In this document: piece by piece, positions 1-9,442 of the stretch
Position numbering within the stretch: the first letter of the stretch is position 1
Layout: the number at the start of each line of letters is the position of its first letter
Assembly: GCF_022549225.1 (NCBI RefSeq)
Contig: NZ_JAKZFD010000002.1
Location: forward strand, 432,817 to 496,816
DNA: 64,000 bases
Direction: 5' to 3'
Origin: Pelomonas sp. CA6
Lineage (GTDB): Bacteria; Pseudomonadota; Gammaproteobacteria; Burkholderiales; Burkholderiaceae_C
Notes under the pieces: generated by a model
Told to the model about the DNA's origin: nothing
Seen by the model: only the letters and a program-made list of their open reading frames with translations
Databases searched by the model: none
Translations under genes and position numbers: made by a program

Positions 1-220
1 GCTTGGCCAGGGCGGGCGGCAGCGAGCCCAGCTTGTCCAGCAGGCGCTCGGCGCGGGCCCAGGCACGCGCGTGTTCCGGGCTTTGCTGCCGCCAGCGCTG
101 GAAGGCGGCGCGATCCGCGTCGCTGGCCTGGCCGCTCTGCAGTTGCACCAGCCAGTCGGCCGCCTGCTCGAGGATGGCCGGGTCCAGGCGCACGCCGTCC
201 GCCGCTTGCGTGTCGCGCAT
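1..220 (-). CDS. FecR-family anti-sigma/regulatory protein, N-terminal fragment (cut by window edge)
   Basis: Translation from the ATG whose complement is at 218-220 gives MRDTQAADGVRLDPAILEQA and then a stretch with the words ADWLVQLQSG, FQRWRQQSPEHARAWARAE and LLDKLGSLP. This is the DUF4880 domain at the cytoplasmic N-terminus of FecR-type regulators. Family knowledge: FecR spans the inner membrane and controls the ECF sigma factor encoded next to it in response to a TonB receptor. The start lies 2 nt after the stop of the sigma gene, so the two are co-transcribed. Only about 73 residues are inside the window; the membrane and periplasmic parts are not visible. Confidence 0.85.
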   Translation of the reverse strand, partial: MRDTQAADGVRLDPAILEQAADWLVQLQSGQASDADRAAFQRWRQQSPEHARAWARAERLLDKLGSLPPALAK

Positions 221-222
221 CG

Positions 223-735
223 TCAGTCCATCAAGTTCAGGCAGGCCAGGAAGGCCTGCTTCATGTAGCGCTTCACCGTGACCTCGGCCACGCCCAGCCG
301 GCGCGCGATGTCCGCGTAGCGCAGGCCGTCCAGCTGGGCGAGCAGGAAGGCTTCGCGCACCGGGCCGGGCAGGCCGTCCAGCAGCGCGTCGATTTCCTGC
401 AGGGTCTGCAGGATCTGCAGGCGCTGCTCCGGCGCCGGCGCGCAGGCCTCGGGCAGCGCCGCCAGCGCCTCCAGGTAGGCGCGCTCCAGCGCCTGGCGCT
501 GGAACCAGTTGACCAGCAGCCCCCTGGCCACCGTGTTCAGGTAGGCACGCGGCTCGCGCAGGCTGGCCGGCGGCGTGCGCGCCGCCAGCAACCGCGCGAA
601 GGTCTCCTGCGCCAGATCGGCCGCGTCCGCCGAACTACCCAGGCGGCGCCGCAGCCAGCCGTACAGCCAGCCATGGTGGTGGACATACAGCTCGTGCAGG
701 GCTTGGGGATCCAGGGAGGAATCGGCGGCGGACAC
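223..735 (-). CDS. FecI-type ECF RNA polymerase sigma factor
   Basis: A 170-residue protein with sigma region 2 near residues 15-80 (words LYGWLRRRLG and DLAQETFARLLAA, the DxxQETF-like core) and region 4 near 110-165 (LPGPVREAFLLAQLDG, then the helix-turn-helix YADIARRLGVAEVTVKRYM). The length is normal for the FecI class. It is followed immediately by a FecR gene, the usual partner. In the family, iron-starved cells activate such factors through a TonB receptor, and they then transcribe a siderophore-uptake gene. No such receptor is visible next to it; it may lie beyond the left edge. A Fur-box-like site 31 bp upstream fits iron control. Confidence 0.9.
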   Translation of the reverse strand: MSAADSSLDPQALHELYVHHHGWLYGWLRRRLGSSADAADLAQETFARLLAARTPPASLREPRAYLNTVARGLLVNWFQRQALERAYLEALAALPEACAPAPEQRLQILQTLQEIDALLDGLPGPVREAFLLAQLDGLRYADIARRLGVAEVTVKRYMKQAFLACLNLMD

Positions 736-765
736 GCGGGGCGGGCGGTGCCTCGTGCCCCGCCT

Positions 766-788
766 TGCAAATAGGAATTGTTCGCATT
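766..788 (-). promoter_or_regulatory. Putative Fur box upstream of the ECF sigma gene
   Basis: The stretch begins TGCAAATAGG and ends TTCGCATT on the plus strand. It is an imperfect inverted repeat (TGCAAAT facing TTCGCAtt) that resembles the TGCAAATGAGAATnnTTCGCA form of Fur sites seen in front of fecI genes in Burkholderiales. It ends about 31 bp before the sigma start codon, where a promoter is expected. The match is by eye only. Confidence 0.5.
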
Positions 789-831
789 CTAACGATTGCT
801 CACGTCCTGTGCGCCGTCGCCGGGCGACCGG

Positions 832-1024
832 CAGTCCGAGGGGGCGGTCCTCGATCCTGGCTCAGCCCGCCCCTGCGGGGCAGGGTCGGGCCTTCGCCAG
901 GCGTTGGACAGTCCGAGGGGGCGGTCCTCGGTCCTGGCCCAGCCCGCCCCTGCGGGACAGGGTCGGGCCTTCGCCAGGCGTCGGACAGGCCGCAGGGCCT
1001 GTCCTCGGTCCTGGCTCAGCCCAG
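832..1024. repeat. 77-bp tandem repeat, two full copies plus a diverged partial third
   Basis: Copy 1 spans 832-908 and copy 2 spans 909-985. They differ at only a few positions, and both start CAGTCCGAGGGGGCGGTCCT. A third, shorter and more diverged copy (986-1024) runs over the last codons of the GH94 gene. Each unit contains CCCCTGCGGGG, which can fold into a small hairpin, and the word GGCCTTCGCCAGGCG. The array fills the gap between the end of the glucan operon and the sigma gene, so it may act in termination or be a REP-like intergenic repeat. There are no spacers, so it is not a CRISPR array. Confidence 0.8.
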
Positions 1025-4000
1025 TCGCACTTCCCAGTGCAGGGTCTGGCCCGGGGCCGGCCGGGGCAGGGCCACCGCGCCCAGGCGGTAGCGGTGGCGC
1101 AGGCGCTCGAAGGCCAGCGGGCCCTGGGCATCGCGCACCTCGTTGACGCCATGGCCGCGCGGGCCCACGCGGTAGTGCAGCGCCAGGTCCAGGCCGCCCA
1201 GTGTCAGCCGCACGCGCAGACCGTCCAGCGAAGCGGGCATCACCGGGTCCAGCACCAGCGCGTCGCGCTCCAGGCGCAGTCCCAGCAGCCCGGAGATCAC
1301 CAGCCCCAGCGCGATGCCGGGGCCGCTGGAATAGACGCGCCAGCCGCCGTCCAGCAGCACGCGGCCCTCCAGCACCTCGGCATAGCGCTGCTGCGCCTCG
1401 TAGCGGTCGGGGAAGGCGGCGTCGGAGCTGGAGTAGTAGCAGTTGGCCTGGCGCCGGCTGGCGCAGGCCAGCCGATCGGGCAGCGCCACCGGATGGGCCT
1501 GGGCGAGCGCCTCGAAGAAGGCCTCGGCGCGGCCCAGGTGGGCCAGCATCTGCGCATAGCGCAGGTGGGCGTGCATGTACATCACGCCGATCTCGCGGCC
1601 GAAGAAGCTGCTCGTCTCGGCGCGCTGGAACAGCCGCGTCGGGCCGCCGCGGTAGGGCAGCGGCGCGTCGAACAGCCGCGCGCCGTCCGGCCCCTTCAGA
1701 TGGCGCTCGATCAGCGCCGCCTGGGTGTCGGCCTGCTCGGGGCTGAGCAGGTTCTCCAGCACCGCATGCATCATGGGCAGCAGGCTGTAGCGCAGGCCGG
1801 TCAGGGTGTCGCGCGGGTGCAGCCACAGCTGCTCGGCGCCGTCCTCGGCGCGGTGCAGATAGCCGGCCACCACGTCGTCGCGCACCAGGTGGGCCTGGAA
1901 GGCGGCGTTCACTTCGGCGGCCTCGGCCTGCAGCTGGCGCGCTTCTTCCTCGCGGCCCAGCCCGGCCAGCGCCTCGGCCAGGCGCAGCAGCATCTGGTGA
2001 TGCAGGGTCACGGTCCAGGCGCTGCACAGGCGCTCGCGCAGCGCCGGGTCGGCGGGCTGCAGCGAGTCATTCCAGTCGCCATGCCAGTAGGCGGCCAGCC
2101 GCGTGCCGGGCACGCAGCGCGCGCGGATCAGCGCCAGCGCGCGCTCCACATGGGTCCAGACCGTGGCCGGCGCGTCGTCGTGGAAGGGCAGCGCCTGGTC
2201 CAGCAGCCCGGCGTCGCCGCTGGCGATCAGGTACTGCGCCAGGGCCAGCAGCGGCCAGAAGACGATGTCGCCATGCGAGTCGCCGGCGCGGATGGCGCGC
2301 TCGCGCTCGAAGAACATGAACCACTGCGGCCAGTCGCCGCTGGCATCCTGGGCCGAGAACACGCGGCACAGCAGGTCGCGTACCGGTTCGGTCCGGCCCA
2401 GCGCCAGCAGCATCTCCAGCGGGCCCTGGCAGACATCGCGCGTGCCCCAGCCGCCGCCGGAGTACTGCTCCAGCCCGCGCGGCGACAGGTAGTGCACCAG
2501 CGCGTTGTGGCGGTACCAGGGCAGGATGTCCGCCAGCTGCGCCAGGCGCTGGCCGTCCGCGCCGGGGGGCGGCTGCCAGCTCGGCAGCGTCAGGCTGTCG
2601 AGCTCGTCCAGCCCCGTCGCCTGCGCGGGCGGCGCCGCGTCCAGCAGCTCGCCGCGCAGCTGCAGCGCCAGCTCCTGCACGCGCTCGAAGTCCAGGCACA
2701 GCAGCGGTTCGCCGCGGCTGCGCCCGTCGGGATAGAGCCGCCCATCGTCGCCCGCCTGCGCCTGGCCGCCCTGCGGCAGCACGAGGCGGAAGGCGCCGTC
2801 GGGGAAGCGCCGCGCCAGCTCGCTGCCGGGCGGCGGCGCGAGGCGCAGGCTGCCGTCGGGCTGCCATTGCAGCGGCACCGGCGCGGGCTGGCTGCCATCG
2901 TCGCCGCCCAGCGCCAGATGCAAGGTGGCGCGCAGCCGCGCCACCGGGCCGGCGAGCACGCGCACGCGCAGATCCATCCGCTCGGGCGCGTCGGGCGCCT
3001 CGGCGCGGACCTCGATCAGCCCGCCCGCGTGGGCGTAGAGCCAGCGGCAGGACTGCGGGCGCATCTCGAAGGCCGAGGGCAGGCCCAGCAGCTGCCATTC
3101 GCCGCCGGGCGCCTGCATGAACAGGCGCAGGCCCTGCGAGCGGAACAGCCCCAGCAGGCTGTGCTGCGCGGAGAGCAGGCGGTTGAAGCTGACATGGCCC
3201 TGGGTCAGCATGGAGTGGAAGACGCCGCCCATCCAGCAGGTGCTGGTCAGCGCCCGCTCGTCGGGCACCAGGTGGGCGCCGCTGCGCAGCAGGTGGCCGT
3301 GCGGGCGCTGCACGCGCAGCTCCTTGGCGCGCAGCACCACGTGGGCATCCTCGGCGTGGAAGAAGGACAGCAGCCGGCCCGGCTGCCCCTGGCCGTCGCG
3401 CGCCTCGCGCTCCTCATGGCGGCGCGGACCGGGAAAGAATTGTTCGATCTCGTCCGGTTGCAGCTCGCGCGTGGCCAGCAGCGGCGCGGTCGCGAACAGG
3501 CTGGCGGATTCGCGCGCCGGGCGCGGCGCGGGGGTGCCGTCGGCGGGGCCGGCCGCCAGCGTCGCGACGGCCTGCGGCAGCGCGAGCAGGGCGGCGAGTC
3601 GCTCCAGGTCGGTGGCGTCGCTGGCCTGCGGATGGTGGGCTTCCAGGTGCAGCACGAAGCCGGTGCGGCCCTGGGCGCCGGCGGCCAGCACCAGGTCCTG
3701 ATCCTCCAGCGCGGCCATCGCATGCTCGTGCTGCAGCCGCCGGCCGGGCAGGCCTTCCAGCAGCGCGGCGGGCAGCAGCCCTTCGTGCGCGGCATGGCCG
3801 AAGACCTGGGCCGCGTCGGTGGCCCAGCGCACGCAGCGGCGCAGCGAACCGGCGAGCAGCCAGGGGTGACGGCCGCGCTGGGCCTGGTTCTGGCGCACCG
3901 CCAGCAGCACGCCGTGGCGCTCGTGCGTCAGCGGCTGCAGGTCCAGGTAGTGGCTGACGTAGTACTCGTTGAGGCGCAGCGCGCCATAGTCGGCCAGCCC

Positions 4001-4405
4001 CAGGTCCTGCAGCAGCAGCAGGTTCAGCGTGCAGGGCGTGCCGCCCTCGTTGCGCGCGCTCAGGTGCCAGAAGGCGGTGGTCTGCTCCGGCACCAGGCGC
4101 AGCTCCAGCGTCAGGGCCAGGTCTTGCCAGCGGCCGCGCATCGCGAAGCTGTCGCCGTCCTGGCTGCCGACGCAAGGCGCCAGCGGCGAGCCGGGGCCCA
4201 GCAGCGGCGCGAGCTGCACGCGGCCCTGCGCGTCGCGGCGGCGCAGCCACAGGTTGGCGGGACCGCCTTCCAGCTCGTTGCCGGGAAAGAGGTTGACCAT
4301 CAGGCCGGGCGCCAGCAGCCGGCGCAGCGCGCCATGCGTCAGCAGCTCGGCCTGCAGGCCCTGGGGACGGCCCAGGAGGATGGGATGGGGGATGGGAGAA
4401 CTCAT
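1016..4405 (-). CDS. GH94-family 1,2-beta-oligoglucan phosphorylase
   Basis: A 1129-residue cytoplasmic protein without a signal peptide. Its length and layout fit 1,2-beta-oligoglucan phosphorylases (about 1,090 residues in Listeria): a long N-terminal beta-sandwich half, then an (alpha/alpha)6 barrel. Barrel motifs seen include GGGWGTRDVCQGP, DWPQWFMFF, GDSHGDIVFW and, near residue 775, GDWNDSL, the GH94 signature that carries the catalytic Asp. Family knowledge: the enzyme splits beta-1,2-linked glucose chains with phosphate, releasing alpha-glucose 1-phosphate. It is the last gene of the operon, 18 nt after the esterase. The GH144 glucanase and the sugar ABC importer in the same operon support the linkage assignment. 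Cellobiose- or laminaribiose-type GH94 activity is less likely because those proteins are near 800 residues. Confidence 0.82.
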   Translation of the reverse strand: MSSPIPHPILLGRPQGLQAELLTHGALRRLLAPGLMVNLFPGNELEGGPANLWLRRRDAQGRVQLAPLLGPGSPLAPCVGSQDGDSFAMRGRWQDLALTLELRLVPEQTTAFWHLSARNEGGTPCTLNLLLLQDLGLADYGALRLNEYYVSHYLDLQPLTHERHGVLLAVRQNQAQRGRHPWLLAGSLRRCVRWATDAAQVFGHAAHEGLLPAALLEGLPGRRLQHEHAMAALEDQDLVLAAGAQGRTGFVLHLEAHHPQASDATDLERLAALLALPQAVATLAAGPADGTPAPRPARESASLFATAPLLATRELQPDEIEQFFPGPRRHEEREARDGQGQPGRLLSFFHAEDAHVVLRAKELRVQRPHGHLLRSGAHLVPDERALTSTCWMGGVFHSMLTQGHVSFNRLLSAQHSLLGLFRSQGLRLFMQAPGGEWQLLGLPSAFEMRPQSCRWLYAHAGGLIEVRAEAPDAPERMDLRVRVLAGPVARLRATLHLALGGDDGSQPAPVPLQWQPDGSLRLAPPPGSELARRFPDGAFRLVLPQGGQAQAGDDGRLYPDGRSRGEPLLCLDFERVQELALQLRGELLDAAPPAQATGLDELDSLTLPSWQPPPGADGQRLAQLADILPWYRHNALVHYLSPRGLEQYSGGGWGTRDVCQGPLEMLLALGRTEPVRDLLCRVFSAQDASGDWPQWFMFFERERAIRAGDSHGDIVFWPLLALAQYLIASGDAGLLDQALPFHDDAPATVWTHVERALALIRARCVPGTRLAAYWHGDWNDSLQPADPALRERLCSAWTVTLHHQMLLRLAEALAGLGREEEARQLQAEAAEVNAAFQAHLVRDDVVAGYLHRAEDGAEQLWLHPRDTLTGLRYSLLPMMHAVLENLLSPEQADTQAALIERHLKGPDGARLFDAPLPYRGGPTRLFQRAETSSFFGREIGVMYMHAHLRYAQMLAHLGRAEAFFEALAQAHPVALPDRLACASRRQANCYYSSSDAAFPDRYEAQQRYAEVLEGRVLLDGGWRVYSSGPGIALGLVISGLLGLRLERDALVLDPVMPASLDGLRVRLTLGGLDLALHYRVGPRGHGVNEVRDAQGPLAFERLRHRYRLGAVALPRPAPGQTLHWEVRLG

Positions 4406-4423
4406 GCTCGAACGGGCTGGGGG

Positions 4424-5163
4424 TCAGCGCCGCACCTGGGCCAGCAGCCAGGGCAGCAGTTGGGGATCTTGGTAGGCGGGGGTCCAGGCGTCGTGGCCCA
4501 CGCCGGGAAAGACGGTCAGCGTGGCCTGCCCGCCGGCCGCGCGCAGCGCGTCCACGCAGGCCTGCTGGCGCGCCAGCGGCACGACGGTGTCGCGATCGCC
4601 GTGGTAGGCGCGCACCGGCACCTCGCGCATCGCCGCGACGGCGCGCGGATTGCCATAGCCGCAGACCGGCGCGATGGCGGCAAGGTCCTGCGGATGGGCG
4701 CAGGCCCAGTCCCAGACGCCGTGGCCGCCCAGGCTGAGCCCGGTGGCGCTGACGCGGTCGGGGTCCACGCGCAGCCGGCTCTTCAAGGCCTCCAGCAGCG
4801 CATGCAGCCGTGCCGGCGCCCAGCGCGCGCCCTCTTCCAGCTGCGGGCTGGCGAGGATGCAGGGCAGCTGGGCGCCGCCCTCGTCGGCCAGGCGCGGCGG
4901 GCCGTAGACCTTGACGCGCTGTAGATCCTCGCCGCGCTCGCCCGAGCCGTGCAGGAAGACCAGCAGCGGCCAGGGCTCGCGCCGCTGCGCGTAGCCGGGC
5001 GGCAGCCACAGCCAGAGCCGGGCGAAGCCCGCCGCGCCATCCAGGCGCCAGGCGCTCTGCCGGCCTTCGGCCAGGCCATCCGGGATGGACGAGCCGGTGG
5101 CGCAGCCGGCGCCGCTGAGGACGGCCGAGGTGGCGGCCAGGGTTTGCAACAGATGTCGGCGGT

Positions 5164-5167
<4 letters not shown>
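4424..5167 (-). CDS. Lipoprotein alpha/beta-hydrolase (esterase-like), glucan operon
   Basis: A 247-residue protein. The N-terminus carries an arginine pair (MNRRHLLQTLAA) and a lipobox-like LSGAGC near residue 21, so it is probably exported and lipid-anchored. The hydrolase core shows FLHGSGERGED (oxyanion region), the nucleophile elbow GLSLGG, an Asp in HGDRDTVVP and a His in GVGHDAW, giving a full Ser-Asp-His set. It resembles the PHB-depolymerase/feruloyl-esterase-like group of short esterases. Its start codon overlaps the stop of the ATPase gene by 4 nt (ATGA), so it is translationally coupled inside the glucan operon. I infer that it removes ester groups (acetyl, succinyl or similar) from decorated glucans; the substrate cannot be read from sequence. 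Confidence 0.75.
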
Positions 5168-6177
<1,010 letters not shown>

Positions 6178-6190
6178 GGTTCAGACCCTC

Positions 6191-9100
6191 TCAGGGCTCC
6201 AGTTCAATGCTCGAAAGACCGGGCGGCAGCACCAGCTCGCGGCCGTCCCAGGCCAGCGCGCGGCCCGCGTGGACGGCGCGCGGCAGTGCCCCCTCGCCGG
6301 GCCAGGCCAGGCGCAGCGCGCCGGGCAGGCGCTCGGGGCGATGCGCCACCGCCAGGGTCCAGCCGCCGCCGGGGCGGCGCGTCAGGCTGTAGTCCAGCCG
6401 GCCATAGGCGGTGGACAGGCCGGCCACGCGCAGGTCGCCGGCCTCGCGCCAGGCCGGCAGAACGCCGGCGCCCAGCACCAGGTCCTGGCGCGGCTCGTCC
6501 TCGTAGGCCAGCAGGTCCAGCGCGGCGCGCAGATAGTCCGACGAGACCCAGGCATGCGGCATGTCGCCCAGGAAGCGCGGCTCGCGCGGGTCGGGCAGCA
6601 CCACCTCGGCCCACTGGTTCCAGCCCGCCGGGCGCTGGTCGCGGAAGAAGAAGTCCAGCAGCCGGTGCGCGCGCTCGGGCTGGCCCAGGCGCAGCAGCGC
6701 GCTGACGTTGCGCAGCTCGTAGGGCGTGTAGTCCTTCCAGGCCAGGCGGCCCTCGGCGCGCGCCAGGGCCTGGACCCAGTAGCGCTCGAAAGTGCCCTGC
6801 AGCAGCGGCGCGGCCAGCCGGTCCTGCATCTGGGCCGGATTCAGCGCCATGGTGGTGGAGCTGGCGTCGAAGTCGCCGCGGTCGGCGGCACCGGCGATGT
6901 GGTCCAGCCGATAGTGGCCCGCCGTCATCGCGATGGAGGCGGACAGCTCGCGCGCGAACTCGTCGCGCCAGCCGGCCCAGCGCCGCGCCAGCGCGGGCTG
7001 GCCCAGCGCCTGCGCGATCTGCACCGCGTCCTGGTAGCCGCGCAGGGCCCAGAAATCGTCCCAGTAGGCGTAGGCGGGCTTGTCGGCATAGCCTTCATGG
7101 CTGATGGACGGCGGCATCAGGCCGAAGAAGCGCAGCCGCTCGGGCGTCCGGTTGGCCGCGCCGCGCTCGCTCTGGCGCAGCGCCTCCATCCAGGCCAGCA
7201 CGCGCTGCACCTGGGGCCAGTGGCGCTCCAGCAGCGCGCGATCCTGCGTGTGGCGCCACAGCTCGGCCACCGCGTACAGGTACTGGCCGTGGCTGTCGTT
7301 CTCGGTGACCGGGTCGGCGCCGCGCTGGTCCACGCAGCAGGGCACCTTGCCGGACTCGAAGATGTAGCCGGCGAACCAGTCGACGAACTCGCGCGCGGCC
7401 TGCTGCTCGCCCATGCGCAGCAGCCCGGCCACCATCATCGCGCCGTCGCGCACCCAGGAGCGCGCATAGGAGCGCGTGCCCGGGCGCAGCGCCGGCCCCT
7501 CGCGCGACATCAGGATCTGCGCCAGCGCGCTGCGCATGTTGCGCTCCAGCGCCCGGCCCGGCGGCGGCAGTTCGATGCGCACGCGGCCCAGGCGCTGCTG
7601 CCAGCGCGCCGCGGATTGCTCGAAGCGCTGCGCCAGGGCCTGCGCCGACAGTGTGCCGGCTCCCGGCTCGGGCGGCGCGGCCTCGGGTGGCGCGTCCGGC
7701 GCCGGGGCCTCATCCACGGCCCGCGACGACGCGCGGCGCGGCTTGGCGCTGTCGCTGGGCGCGGCGGGGCCGCTGCGTTCGCTGACCCAGCCGATCTCGC
7801 GCTGCTCGCCGGGGCCCAGGTCCAGGTCGAAGCGCAGCAGCGCCGATGCGCTGCCCTGCGGGTCGCTGAACACCAGGCCCGGCTCCAGCGCCAGGCCCTG
7901 GCGCACCGAGGCCAGGCCCAGCCCGCCGTCCAGACCGGTGGCGGTGATGCGCTGCGGCGTGCTGCTGAAGCGCAGCTGCCAGGCCGGCGCGCCGCCCTCG
8001 CCCGCCTGCACCCGCAGGCGGCCGTCCTGCCAGCGCAGGCTGCGCAGCGCGGTGATGCCGCCCGGCGTGGAGAGGAACTGCTGCGGCGGATTGACCTGCC
8101 AGGGGCGCAGCAGCAGCAGCAGGCTGAGGCGCTGCGGCCGCGGGCCCGGGTTGCTGACCGTGTAGCGGGCGAGCAGGCGCGGCGCGCGCGCCGGGCCGTC
8201 GGCCGTGGCTTCGACGCGCAGCCCGGCGGCCTCGTGCTGCCATTGCACCGAGGGCAGCGGCAGCGCGTCCTCGCGCAGGCCATGCTGCATCTGCACCTGG
8301 GCCCAGCCCAGGCTGCGGCCGTCGGCCAGCAGCAGCAGCGGTTCGATGGAGGGGCCGCCGCGGTCCAGTTCGATCGCGCCGTCCTCGCTGATCAGGCCGG
8401 CATGCTGGGCGCCGCCGTCCACGCCGACCACGGTCCAGTAGTTCTGCTCGCCGACGAAGGCGCGCGGCATCTCGCCGCGCGGCAGGCCGCGTGCCAGTTC
8501 GGACAGCATGGCGTTGCGGTCCGGCCATTGCGCCGCGTCGCGCAGCGCCACGCGGGGCGCGGCCTGGCCGCGCGGATAGCGCAGGCGCAGCCAGCGCCAT
8601 TCCTGCTCGGGCAGGTAGAGCGCATCGCTGCCGCCGTCGCTGCCCTGCACCTCGCGCAGCAGGGTCCAGCGCTGGCCGTCCTGCGAGGCCTCCAGCCGGT
8701 AGTCCAGGCCACGCGCCATCTGCGGCCATTGCAGCCACAGGCCGTTGAACTCGCGCGGCCGGCCATGGTCCAGCACGGTCTGGCCGGGGCTGTCGCTGCG
8801 CTGCGGCGCCGGCCACGCGGCCGGCGCGGCAAGGCGCGGCTGCAGCTTCAGCGCCGCCACGCACAGCTGCCCGCGCCCGCCGCCCTGCTGGCCGGCGACC
8901 ACGGTGAACTCCAGGAAGCGCGTGCTGCGCAGCTGGCGGTCCGGCGTTGGCCCCCAGGCAAAGCTGACATGGCGGCGCTTGAAGGCCAGCTCCGTCAGCG
9001 TGCGCGGCAGCGCCAGCGCCGGGCGGTTCACCCACCAGACGTTGTCGCCGCTGGCGTCCACCAGCTTGAGCTGCAGGTCGTTGCCATCGCCACGGCCGCG

Positions 9101-9382
9101 CAGCCGCGCCTGCAGCACGAAGTCCTCGGGCCAGTCCATCGCCAGCTCGCGGCGCATCACCGCATAGCCGGAGACGCCGGCGAAGTCGTAGTTCAGGCAC
9201 AGGCTGCCGTCGCGCTCGCGCGCCAGGCTGGCGCGCACCTGGTCCGAGGCCGAGGCCGTCCAGCGGCCCGCGTCTTTCATGTCGTCCAGCAGGCGCGGCG
9301 CCTGCGCCAGCGCCGCCAGCGGCGCGAGCAGGCCGGCGACGCAGCCCCACAGCGTGGCACGCAGTCTCATTCGGTCATCCAT
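6191..9382 (-). CDS. Large secreted discoidin-like plus (alpha/alpha)6-barrel protein, probable novel glycosidase
   Basis: A 1063-residue protein with a signal peptide (MRLRATLWGCVAGLLAPLAA, cleavage after ALAQA). The first in-frame ATG is at 9382; a second at 9370 starts directly with the signal peptide and may be the true start. Residues about 30-180 look like a carbohydrate-binding beta-sandwich. Residues about 200-310 resemble an F5/8 type C module (LEASQDGQRWTLL, RWLRLRYPRG). A Pro/Ala-rich linker lies near 565-610. The C-terminal half carries six-hairpin motifs: RSYARSWVRDGAMMVAGLL, DSHGQYLYAVAELW and YWDDFWALRGYQDA. The acidic residues in SWVRDG and VTENDS are candidate catalytic groups, recalling GH15/GH133-type barrels. 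I do not recognise an assigned family. Operon context suggests it trims or debranches beta-1,2-glucan in the periplasm. Confidence 0.7.
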   Translation of the reverse strand: MDDRMRLRATLWGCVAGLLAPLAALAQAPRLLDDMKDAGRWTASASDQVRASLARERDGSLCLNYDFAGVSGYAVMRRELAMDWPEDFVLQARLRGRGDGNDLQLKLVDASGDNVWWVNRPALALPRTLTELAFKRRHVSFAWGPTPDRQLRSTRFLEFTVVAGQQGGGRGQLCVAALKLQPRLAAPAAWPAPQRSDSPGQTVLDHGRPREFNGLWLQWPQMARGLDYRLEASQDGQRWTLLREVQGSDGGSDALYLPEQEWRWLRLRYPRGQAAPRVALRDAAQWPDRNAMLSELARGLPRGEMPRAFVGEQNYWTVVGVDGGAQHAGLISEDGAIELDRGGPSIEPLLLLADGRSLGWAQVQMQHGLREDALPLPSVQWQHEAAGLRVEATADGPARAPRLLARYTVSNPGPRPQRLSLLLLLRPWQVNPPQQFLSTPGGITALRSLRWQDGRLRVQAGEGGAPAWQLRFSSTPQRITATGLDGGLGLASVRQGLALEPGLVFSDPQGSASALLRFDLDLGPGEQREIGWVSERSGPAAPSDSAKPRRASSRAVDEAPAPDAPPEAAPPEPGAGTLSAQALAQRFEQSAARWQQRLGRVRIELPPPGRALERNMRSALAQILMSREGPALRPGTRSYARSWVRDGAMMVAGLLRMGEQQAAREFVDWFAGYIFESGKVPCCVDQRGADPVTENDSHGQYLYAVAELWRHTQDRALLERHWPQVQRVLAWMEALRQSERGAANRTPERLRFFGLMPPSISHEGYADKPAYAYWDDFWALRGYQDAVQIAQALGQPALARRWAGWRDEFARELSASIAMTAGHYRLDHIAGAADRGDFDASSTTMALNPAQMQDRLAAPLLQGTFERYWVQALARAEGRLAWKDYTPYELRNVSALLRLGQPERAHRLLDFFFRDQRPAGWNQWAEVVLPDPREPRFLGDMPHAWVSSDYLRAALDLLAYEDEPRQDLVLGAGVLPAWREAGDLRVAGLSTAYGRLDYSLTRRPGGGWTLAVAHRPERLPGALRLAWPGEGALPRAVHAGRALAWDGRELVLPPGLSSIELEP

Positions 9383-9442
9383 GGCAGAGGCGTCGCCGCG
9401 GGGCGCGCTGGGTCGAGCCGGCCGGAGCCGGTGTGGCGGTGG

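Noticed and set aside
832..1024. Possible CRISPR array
   Set aside because: Units are directly abutting with no unique spacers, only about 2.5 copies, and no cas genes are nearby.
575..4924. 1449-codon open frame on the plus strand, opposite the GH94 and esterase genes
   Set aside because: Low-complexity Arg/Ala/Gln-rich translation with no domain motif; it is the antisense shadow of high-G+C coding sequence. The opposite strand encodes clear GH94 and hydrolase motifs.
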